Below, one piece after another: positions 7,700 through 13,922 of a stretch of DNA of 16,367 nt; positions within the stretch are counted from its first letter, which is position 1; every line of letters starts with the position of its first letter. Source of the stretch: an uncultured Oscillospiraceae bacterium (GTDB lineage: Bacteria; Bacillota; Clostridia; Oscillospirales; Oscillospiraceae); the NCBI GenBank assembly GCA_944385065.1, contig CALWVX010000020.1:1-16367 (forward strand). The letters run 5' to 3'. A program made the position numbers and the translations under genes. Below the pieces are notes generated by a model, which worked only from the letters and a program-made list of their open reading frames with translations, was not told the origin of the DNA and searched no databases.

Positions 7700-9112
7700 T
7701 TACCCCCGATTCGGAATATGAATGGCCCGATTCTCTGTTGCCAGCGCGGCCTCCCGCACCGACTCCGAAACAGTCGGGTGACCGTGAATCGTCTGAATCA
7801 GTTCATCGGCGGTGGCCTCCAACCGGATCGCCAGCGCACCCTCCTGAATCAAATCTGTGGCCCGGGGGCCGATGATGTGGACTCCCAGGATCTCTCCATA
7901 CCGCTTCCCCGTAATGATCTTGACCAGTCCTTCTCCTCCGTTCAAAATCAGGGACTTGCCGTTCCCGATCAGGGGGAACCGGCCCACCTGATAATCCACC
8001 CCCTTGGCCTTGACCTGCTCTTCGGTCATTCCCACAGAAGAGGCCTCGGGAAACAGAAAGACGGACGTGGGATTGGTACTCTCATCGTAAAGTGCGGGCT
8101 GCCCCATGATAACCTCCGCGGCTACCTCCCCCATAGCGGAAGCGGTATGGGCCAGCTGAGCATGTCCGAATACACAGTCCCCAATGGCATATACGCCGGG
8201 AACGTTGGTCTCCATGCGCCGGTTCACCAAAATGCGGCCCCGGTCGTGGCGAACCCCGGCGGCCTCCAGGTTCAGGCCTGCGGTATTGGCCTGCCGTCCC
8301 ACCGCCACCAATACTTTTTCCGCCTCAAAGATGGCCCTCTCGCCGCTCTTGGTCCTGCAAACCACTTTAGCTCCTACGGGGCTCTCCTCCACCGCCTGAA
8401 CCGGGCACTCCAGATGAAACTCGATTCCCATTTTCTTCATGTGACGAACGCCAATCTCGGTCAGTTCCTGGTCCAGCATGGGCAGCAGATGATCCAGCGC
8501 CTCCACCACTGTAACCTTGGTTCCAAAAGCCCCGTATGCGCAGGCCAATTCCATGCCGATTACGCCGCCGCCGATCACTACCATAGAGCGGGGCAGCTTT
8601 TCCAGACTGAGCGCCCCGGTGGAGTCAAGACAATTGGGATTTTCCCACAACCCGGGAATCGGAGGCCGGGCGTTGACCGATCCGGTTGCCACAATCACGG
8701 CATCCGCCGTCAGCTCTTTTTGTCCACCGTCCGGCAGCGTGACCTTCAGTGTCTTCGCTCCGGTAAAAACGGCCTCCCCCGCCATATGCTCCACGTGGCT
8801 GCCGCGCAGCAGACTGGCCACGCCGGAGGTCAGGCGGCGGGTAATCTGATCCTTATGGCGCATCACCTGGGGAAAGTCCACCGTCAACCCGGTCACGTTC
8901 ACGCCGATCTCGCTGCCCTGATTTCTGATCTGCTCCACCAGCTCCGCGCTGTGCAGCAGACATTTGGTGGGAATACAGCCGATATTTAAACAGGTTCCCC
9001 CCAGGAATTCCCGTTCCACTACAGTGACCTGCGCGCCCAGCTGGGCCGCCCGAATGGCGGCCACATACCCGCCCGGGCCGCCGCCAATCACCACAATATG
9101 TTTGGCAGACAT
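7700..9112 (-). CDS. acoL: Dihydrolipoamide dehydrogenase, E3 subunit of the Aco-type complex
   Basis: A 470-residue FAD flavoprotein that reoxidises the E2-bound dihydrolipoyl group and passes electrons to NAD+. The FAD motif GGGPGG lies near the N-terminus, the redox disulfide is in CLNIGC (Cys41/Cys46), the NAD-binding GGGVIG is near residue 186, a second FAD motif is at AIGDC, and the catalytic pair is in HPTVSE (His445, Glu450). It has no N-terminal lipoyl domain, unlike some acetoin-complex E3 proteins. I chose the ATG at 9112, with GAGGTG six nt upstream; a GTG at 9121 would add three residues. It starts 10 nt after the E2 stop, so the two are probably translationally linked. The gene symbol rests on operon position; lpdA would be equally correct biochemically. 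Confidence 0.95.
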   Translation of the reverse strand: MSAKHIVVIGGGPGGYVAAIRAAQLGAQVTVVEREFLGGTCLNIGCIPTKCLLHSAELVEQIRNQGSEIGVNVTGLTVDFPQVMRHKDQITRRLTSGVASLLRGSHVEHMAGEAVFTGAKTLKVTLPDGGQKELTADAVIVATGSVNARPPIPGLWENPNCLDSTGALSLEKLPRSMVVIGGGVIGMELACAYGAFGTKVTVVEALDHLLPMLDQELTEIGVRHMKKMGIEFHLECPVQAVEESPVGAKVVCRTKSGERAIFEAEKVLVAVGRQANTAGLNLEAAGVRHDRGRILVNRRMETNVPGVYAIGDCVFGHAQLAHTASAMGEVAAEVIMGQPALYDESTNPTSVFLFPEASSVGMTEEQVKAKGVDYQVGRFPLIGNGKSLILNGGEGLVKIITGKRYGEILGVHIIGPRATDLIQEGALAIRLEATADELIQTIHGHPTVSESVREAALATENRAIHIPNRG

Positions 9113-9122
9113 CCGCTTCACC

Positions 9123-10445
9123 TCACATCAGCATCAGGGCGGGGCGCTCCAGGACCGATCTGAGCCGCTGCAGGAACTGAGCTGCCACCGCACCGTCCAC
9201 CACCCGATGATCCGCTGTCAGCGAAAGTTTCATCATGGGGAGGACTGCTTGCTCGTCGCTGCGGATAACCAGAGTTTCCTGAATGGCGTTGACCCCCAGG
9301 ATGGCCACCTCGGGCTGGTTGATAATGGGCGAAAAGCTCTCGATCCCAAACATTCCCAAATTGGTGATGGTAAATGTTCCGTTCCGCATGCTGTCCATGC
9401 TCAAGGTCCCGCTTCGGGCCGCCTCGCTCAGCTCTTTCAACTCAGAGGAAATCTGCGCCAGCCCCTTCTGATCCGCGTTTGGAATATTGGGGACCACCAG
9501 TCCCTCCTCCAGGGCCACGGCCACCCCCATGTTGACATAATGCTTAAGCAGAATGTCGTCTCCCTCCACCGACGAGTTGAGCAGCGGGAACTGCTTCAGA
9601 ACCCGGGAGACAAAGAATACCAGCAGATCGGTATAGCTTACCTTCAGGCCGGCTTCCGCCAGCTGAGTCCGGCACTGCCCCATGGCGGTCATGTCCACGC
9701 TGGTGTCATAGGTGACAGTTGGGCTGGTCATGTGGGAATGGTACATGTTCTGGGCGATTGCCCGGCGCATGCCGTTCATCGGCTTGCGGGTCTCCCGCTC
9801 CCCGGCGGCCGACTCCGAATGTCCCTGATTTCTCTGCTCCAGATAGTTGGCCAGATCCGCAGCCATGATTCTCCCGTCTTTATGAATCTCCCGCAGATCC
9901 ACATGGAGATCCGCCGCTGCTTTGGCGGCCAGGGGAGATGCCTTGGGACGGGCCTGCAGCTGTTCCTGATAGGCTCTGACATCCCGCTCCACAATACGGT
10001 TCTTTCCCTCGGCCGTCGGCACCAGCGCCAAGTCCACTCCCAGTTCCCGGGCCACCGCCCTCGCCCGGGGAGAAGCTATAATCCGGCCATCCCCCCGCGT
10101 CTTCTGCACCGGCTGGACTTCCTCCGAAGCGGGCGGCGTCCCCCGGACCGCCTCCTGCCCGGCGTCTGTCTGTCCGCTCTCTCCCAACATCTGGTCGATC
10201 TTTTCGTCCGCGCCGCCCAAAATGGCTACATGCTCCAAAATCGGCACCTCAGTGCCCGCCGGGACCAGGATTTTCTTCAAAATCCCGTCTTCCGGGGCCT
10301 CTGCCGTAGTGCTGAGTTTGTCTGTCTCCAGTTCAAAGACAGCCTCCCCTTTGGCCACGGCATCACCTTCCTGCTTCAGCCACTTTGTGATAACCCCGTT
10401 CTCCATGGTCATGCCGAGCTTCGGCATGGAAATAAAGGTTGCCAT
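9123..10445 (-). CDS. acoC: Dihydrolipoamide acetyltransferase, E2 core of the Aco-type complex
   Basis: A 440-residue E2 that carries the acyl group on lipoyl-lysine and transfers it to CoA. An N-terminal lipoyl domain spans about 2-76, with the modified lysine in ETDKLS (Lys43). Flexible acidic linkers follow. Two peripheral subunit-binding domains lie in tandem at about 123-159 (IIASPRARAVARELGVDL) and 169-204 (ASPLAAKAAADLHVDL); most E2 proteins have one. The catalytic domain (about 222-440) ends with DHRVVDG (His413, Asp417). The ATG at 10445 follows TTGGAGG by 6 nt. The 66-nt gap before it contains a 6-bp GC hairpin (10474-10479/10484-10489). Lys43 is the expected target of the divergently encoded lipoate ligase. 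Assignment to acetoin instead of pyruvate or another 2-oxo acid follows from the E1 subunits. Confidence 0.94.
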   Translation of the reverse strand: MATFISMPKLGMTMENGVITKWLKQEGDAVAKGEAVFELETDKLSTTAEAPEDGILKKILVPAGTEVPILEHVAILGGADEKIDQMLGESGQTDAGQEAVRGTPPASEEVQPVQKTRGDGRIIASPRARAVARELGVDLALVPTAEGKNRIVERDVRAYQEQLQARPKASPLAAKAAADLHVDLREIHKDGRIMAADLANYLEQRNQGHSESAAGERETRKPMNGMRRAIAQNMYHSHMTSPTVTYDTSVDMTAMGQCRTQLAEAGLKVSYTDLLVFFVSRVLKQFPLLNSSVEGDDILLKHYVNMGVAVALEEGLVVPNIPNADQKGLAQISSELKELSEAARSGTLSMDSMRNGTFTITNLGMFGIESFSPIINQPEVAILGVNAIQETLVIRSDEQAVLPMMKLSLTADHRVVDGAVAAQFLQRLRSVLERPALMLM

Positions 10446-10511
10446 GTCAATCCTCCAAACTCCAATCAGGGCCGCGGCCAGTGGGCCGCTCCCGCTTTCT
10501 CGTCTGACCGC

Positions 10512-11480
10512 TTACAGCATCCCGCGCACCGCATTGACGATATCCTCCGCGTTGGGCAGATAATACTGCTCCTGCCGAGGGGCATATGGTGCCGGTGTGT
10601 TCAGGGCGCCGATGCGGGCCACAGGGGCGTCCAGCTCATCAAACAGCTCCTCGGCAATCATGGCGCTCAGCTCCCCACCGAAACCGCCCCGGCGGTTCTC
10701 CTCTGTGATGACCACCGCCCGGTGGGTCTTGGATACGGTCCGGGCAATCAGTTCCTGGTCCAGGGGGTACAGGCTCCGCAGGTCAATGATCTCCGCCTCG
10801 ATTCCCTCCCGGGCCAGCGTCTCGGCCGCTTCCTGGGCGGTATAGACCTGCTTGGCATAGGTAATGATGGACACATCCCTGCCCTCCCGGTCCACACGCC
10901 CTTTTCCCAGGGGAATGGGATCGAAACTGGTGACCTCCCCCTTTTTCGCGTAGAGCTGCTTGTGTTCAAAGAAGATGACCGGGTTGTCGTCATCTATGGC
11001 GCTGAGCAGCAGCCCCAGGCTGTCCTGCGGATTGGAGGGATAGACCACCTTCAGTCCCGGGACATGGGTGACCCACGCCTCCAGCGATTGGCTGTGCTGG
11101 GCCGCTCCCCCCGATCCTATACCAGCCGCCATGCGTACCACAACGGGGACAGAAATATTGCCACCGAACATATACCGCATTTTGGCCGCCTGATTGACCA
11201 ACGGATCCATGCACACAGTCAGGAAGTCGCACATCATGAGCTCCGCAATGGGCCGCAGTCCGGTGGCCGCTGCCCCCACTGCGGCGCCCACAAAGCCGGA
11301 CTCAGAGATCGGCGTATCCCGCACCCGCTCCGGGCCAAACTCCTCCAGAAATCCCCGGGTCACTCCATAGGTGCCGCCCATGTCGGCCACGTCTTCCCCA
11401 AAAATCATGACGCGGGGATCCTGGCGCATCCGGATCTTCATCGCCTCACCCAGCGCCTCACTGCATGACATTCTGCTCAT
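10512..11480 (-). CDS. acoB: Thiamine-diphosphate-dependent dehydrogenase E1 beta subunit (acetoin dehydrogenase type)
   Basis: A 322-residue transketolase-like beta subunit that forms the E1 alpha2beta2 heterotetramer and completes the thiamine diphosphate site. Family landmarks are GEDVADMGGTYGVT near the N-terminus, RDTPISESGFVGAAVGAA, the AGIGSGGAAQHSQSLEAW segment, and a C-terminal transketolase domain with ITEENRRGGFGGE. The first ATG overlaps the E1 alpha stop as ATGA (4 nt), and its ribosome binding site GGAGGG lies inside the end of E1 alpha, so the two subunits are coupled for equal production. Length and motifs match AcoB and pyruvate-dehydrogenase-type beta subunits. The acetoin assignment comes mainly from the alpha subunit and the AcoR-like regulator. 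Confidence 0.94.
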   Translation of the reverse strand: MSRMSCSEALGEAMKIRMRQDPRVMIFGEDVADMGGTYGVTRGFLEEFGPERVRDTPISESGFVGAAVGAAATGLRPIAELMMCDFLTVCMDPLVNQAAKMRYMFGGNISVPVVVRMAAGIGSGGAAQHSQSLEAWVTHVPGLKVVYPSNPQDSLGLLLSAIDDDNPVIFFEHKQLYAKKGEVTSFDPIPLGKGRVDREGRDVSIITYAKQVYTAQEAAETLAREGIEAEIIDLRSLYPLDQELIARTVSKTHRAVVITEENRRGGFGGELSAMIAEELFDELDAPVARIGALNTPAPYAPRQEQYYLPNAEDIVNAVRGML

Positions 11481-12463
11481 CTGTTCCGTCCCTCCTCCAC
11501 AATATCCGTATAAACGTCCACAAGGGTATTCTCCACCGGCGCAAAGGGCTGGGACTCCGCATAGGAAATGGCGTCCGCGATCTCCTGGTCGATCTGAGCG
11601 TCAAACCCCCGGATCTCCTCCCTGGTTGCAATCCCATGCTCCACCATATAGCCAGCCAGCCGAGGGATGGGATCCTTCTTCATCCACTGGGCCACCTCTT
11701 CGGCGGGACGATAATAGGCCGGGTCGCCATTATAGTGTCCGAAGTGGCGATAGGTTTGGCACTCCACCAGCGACGGCCCCTCTCCCGCCCGGGCCCGCTC
11801 CACCGCCTCCATGGCGGCATCGTACACGGCAAACACGTCATTGCCGTCCACCGTGACGCCGGGAATGTCGTAGGCCGCGGCCCGCTGAGAGACGTTCTTG
11901 ATCTTCTGATGCTTGCGCTGGGGGACGGAAATCCCGTAGAAGTTGTTCTCACAGACGAATACGACGGGCAGATTCCACACAGAGGCCAGATTCAAAGACT
12001 CATGAAATGTGCCTTGGTTGGTGGAGCCGTCTCCGAAAAAGCAGACGCACACCTGATCAGTCTTGCGCATCTGAATGGACAGGGCAACGCCCACACTGAG
12101 CGGCTGTCCCGCGCCGACGATACCGTTGGCGCCCACAATTCCCAGATCCAGGTTGGCAATGTGCATGGAGCCGCCCTTTCCCTTGCAGTACCCGCTTTCC
12201 CGTGCAAAAAGTTCCGCCATCATTTTCCTGGTGTCTCCGCCTTTTGCGATCACATGCCCGTGGCCGCGGTGGGTGCTGGTGATATAGTCATCCTTGTGCA
12301 GGCACTCACACACTGCGGTGGCTATTGCCTCTTCACCGGCGTATAAATGGCCAAATCCAAAAATTTTGGTTTCTGCATAGAGACGATTCACCTCCGTCTC
12401 AAAAACCCGTATCCTCCGCATGGTCAGATACATCCGTTTCAGCTGCTCCTTTTCGATCGCCAT
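11477..12463 (-). CDS. acoA: Thiamine-diphosphate-dependent dehydrogenase E1 alpha subunit (acetoin dehydrogenase type)
   Basis: A 328-residue alpha subunit that begins the oxidative cleavage: the substrate is attacked by thiamine diphosphate and the resulting acyl unit is passed to lipoyl-E2. The classic thiamine diphosphate motif starts at GDG (144-146), runs through GSTNQGTFHESLN and ends at ENN (172-174). HLYAGEEAIATAV, STHRGHGHVIAKG and GKGGSMHIANLD closely follow the acetoin dehydrogenase alpha subunit (AcoA) pattern. The ATG at 12463 follows AAGGAGGG by 7 nt. It is the first gene of the nine-gene operon. An acetoin substrate is the best reading, but branched relatives acting on other acyloins or 2-oxo acids share these motifs. 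Confidence 0.93.
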   Translation of the reverse strand: MAIEKEQLKRMYLTMRRIRVFETEVNRLYAETKIFGFGHLYAGEEAIATAVCECLHKDDYITSTHRGHGHVIAKGGDTRKMMAELFARESGYCKGKGGSMHIANLDLGIVGANGIVGAGQPLSVGVALSIQMRKTDQVCVCFFGDGSTNQGTFHESLNLASVWNLPVVFVCENNFYGISVPQRKHQKIKNVSQRAAAYDIPGVTVDGNDVFAVYDAAMEAVERARAGEGPSLVECQTYRHFGHYNGDPAYYRPAEEVAQWMKKDPIPRLAGYMVEHGIATREEIRGFDAQIDQEIADAISYAESQPFAPVENTLVDVYTDIVEEGRNR

Positions 12464-12488
12464 TCGGCACCCTCCTTACCATGTTTGA

Positions 12489-12541
12489 TCCGCTCCAATT
12501 GTTTCGTCCGCTGCAATCTATCAATCAGTCCGCTTTAATCT
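12489..12541 (-). repeat. Three imperfect direct repeats in the Aco operon leader
   Basis: On the minus strand, AGATTAAAGCGGA (12529-12541), AGATTGCAGCGGA (12507-12519) and AATTGGAGCGGA (12489-12500) follow one another at 22-nt and 18-nt intervals and share ATTnnAGCGGA. They lie between the predicted promoter and the first start codon, ending 26 nt before it. They could be a repressor or activator site on DNA or, since they would be transcribed, sites for an RNA-binding regulator near the ribosome binding site. Confidence 0.5.
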
Positions 12542-12578
12542 GTTGTCACAATTTTGCGTTAAAGTAATTTGCGGGCTA

Positions 12579-12607
12579 ATTATATCCTAAATTCTCATAT
12601 TTCTCAA
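12579..12607 (-). promoter_or_regulatory. Predicted sigma-A promoter of the Aco operon
   Basis: On the minus strand TTGAGA (12607-12602) is followed after exactly 17 nt by TATAAT (12584-12579): five of six and six of six consensus bases. Transcription would start near 12572, leaving a leader of about 110 nt. The region is AT-rich, so a chance match is possible, but no better promoter of any class is visible upstream of the operon. A sigma-54 promoter was expected from the AcoR-like regulator but is not convincing. Confidence 0.55.
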
Positions 12608-12659
12608 TATTTTTTGTGGATATAAATCAAATTCTCTCAAAATAACAGAATATATCTTG

Positions 12660-12677
12660 TATTTTTGTTCAAAAATA
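12660..12677. promoter_or_regulatory. Perfect 18-bp AT-rich palindrome, candidate activator site
   Basis: TATTTTTG and CAAAAATA are exact inverse complements around TT. It lies about 90-105 bp upstream of the predicted operon start site, within the usual range of enhancer-type activator sites, and about 210 bp upstream of the lplA-regulator promoter. The local sequence is AT-rich, so the palindrome may be partly chance. Confidence 0.35.
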
Positions 12678-12712
12678 GATTCTTTTTTGCTTTCTTTTTC
12701 TTTTTAAACTTC

Positions 12713-12737
12713 AAAAATCTCATTATTTGAGATTTTT
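12713..12737. promoter_or_regulatory. Perfect 10+10 bp inverted repeat, candidate activator site or weak terminator
   Basis: AAAAATCTCA (12713-12722) and TGAGATTTTT (12728-12737) are exact inverse complements around TTATT, and the right arm runs into seven Ts (12733-12739). As DNA it lies about 140-165 bp upstream of the predicted Aco start site, where enhancer-binding activators usually sit. As RNA on the plus strand it would look like a small AT-rich terminator, but no plus-strand gene lies upstream of it. I favour a regulator site. Confidence 0.4.
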
Positions 12738-12865
12738 TTCACTTGTCGCAGCAAATCTTTCGAAGTTCTTTCCTTTTTAGTCTCGCAATCATTTCGTTCT
12801 GTTCACTCAATAGGCAATGCCAAGTTGTTTTTCCGTTCAGATTTGGATAATTTCCCAGTTTTTTC

Positions 12866-12893
12866 TTGTTTATCTAGAGGAATGTGCTATACT
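12866..12893 (+). promoter_or_regulatory. Predicted sigma-A promoter of lplA and the regulator gene
   Basis: TTGTTT (12866-12871) and TATACT (12888-12893) are 16 nt apart, and TGC directly before the -10 box makes an extended -10 (TGnTATACT). The start would fall near 12900, about 30 nt before the lplA start codon. Confidence 0.6.
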
Positions 12894-12930
12894 ATGTCTA
12901 CCACCCCATTTTCACGAGAGGTCTGTAACG

Positions 12931-13911
12931 ATGATCTATATTGAGACAAACAGCTTGGATCCCTGTTTCAATCTGGCATTTGAGGAGTACATCCTGACCC
13001 ATAAAGTCACGGGAGACTGGCTGATCCTCTGGCAGAATCACAATACGGTGGTGGTGGGGCTGAACCAGAATCCGCTGGAAGAGATTGATCCGGACTTTGT
13101 CCGTACCCACCATGTCACAGTGGTACGCCGGATGACCGGCGGGGGCGCGGTCTACCACGATCTGGGCAATCTGAATTACTCCTTTATCACAGACGCCGGC
13201 CCCGAAGCCTCTCTCAGTCTCTCCCGCTTCACGCTTCCCGTGTGCCGCGCCTTAAACGCCATGGGGGTGCCGGCGGAAGTGTCCGGCCGCAACGATATTA
13301 CCGTTCAGGGCCGCAAGGTCTCCGGCGTGGCACAGCGCATGGAGGGAAACCGGCTGCTTCACCACGGCACGCTTCTGTTTGACTCAGACCCGGCCATGGT
13401 GGCGGGCGCTCTCCGCGCGGACCCGCTGAAATTCCAGTCCAAAAGCACCAAGTCCGTGCGCGCCCGGATCGGAAATCTTCGGGAATTCCTGCCCCGGGAC
13501 ATGTCCCTGTCGGACTTTTGGGCCCGGATGCTGTCTGAACTGACTTCCGCCGGACTGGAGCGGCAAACCCTGTCTCAGTCTGAGCTGGACTGTGTTCAGG
13601 AGCTGGCAGACCGCAAATATCGCAGCTGGGATTGGACCTGGGGCCGCACCCCGCCCTATACCCGCCAAGCTCGCAGGCGCTGGCCAGGCGGCACCTTGGA
13701 GGTGCTGGTCCAGGTACAGGAGGGACATATCTCTCACATTGCCTTTCGAGGAGACTTTATGGCGCTCACCGACTGTACAGCCCTGGAAACCGTTCTTCAG
13801 GGGGTCCCCTTCCGTCCGGAGGCGGTGTCCGCGCACTTGGCCCAGCAGGAAATATCCCTGATGTTCGGCGCCATTACACAAGAGCAGATCATCAAAACCA
13901 TATTTGAGTGA
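12931..13911 (+). CDS. lplA: Lipoate-protein ligase A
   Basis: A 326-residue cytosolic enzyme that activates lipoate with ATP and joins it to the lipoyl-domain lysine of E2-type proteins. Family motifs are clear: RRMTGGGAVYHDLGNLN (66-82) for substrate binding, NDI followed by GRKVSGVAQR with the catalytic Lys129, HHGTLL (144-149), and KSVRARIGNL matching the adenylate-binding segment. The C-terminal accessory domain (about 250-326) is present, so a separate LplB is not needed. The ATG at 12931 follows GAGAGG. An upstream ATG at 12817 would add 38 unrelated residues and lies before the predicted promoter. It is divergent from the Aco operon and shares its control region, so it probably serves the lipoyl domain of that E2. 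The regulator gene starts 11 nt after its stop. Confidence 0.95.
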   Translation: MIYIETNSLDPCFNLAFEEYILTHKVTGDWLILWQNHNTVVVGLNQNPLEEIDPDFVRTHHVTVVRRMTGGGAVYHDLGNLNYSFITDAGPEASLSLSRFTLPVCRALNAMGVPAEVSGRNDITVQGRKVSGVAQRMEGNRLLHHGTLLFDSDPAMVAGALRADPLKFQSKSTKSVRARIGNLREFLPRDMSLSDFWARMLSELTSAGLERQTLSQSELDCVQELADRKYRSWDWTWGRTPPYTRQARRRWPGGTLEVLVQVQEGHISHIAFRGDFMALTDCTALETVLQGVPFRPEAVSAHLAQQEISLMFGAITQEQIIKTIFE

Positions 13912-13922
13912 GGGATCATCAG

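Noticed and set aside
8964..11468. An 834-codon plus-strand frame opposite E3, E2 and E1 beta
   Set aside because: It is antisense to three genes with clear catalytic motifs; the composition (Pro-, His-, Arg- and Gln-rich) is typical of a shadow frame in GC-rich DNA.
12512..12528. A sigma-54 -24/-12 promoter on the minus strand
   Set aside because: The -12 half (TTGCA) is perfect, but the -24 half has GA in place of the near-invariant GG and no other consensus bases.
12817..12930. A 38-residue N-terminal extension of LplA from an upstream ATG
   Set aside because: It does not resemble the family, starts before the predicted promoter, and the family's usual first residues begin at the ATG at 12931, which has GAGAGG upstream.
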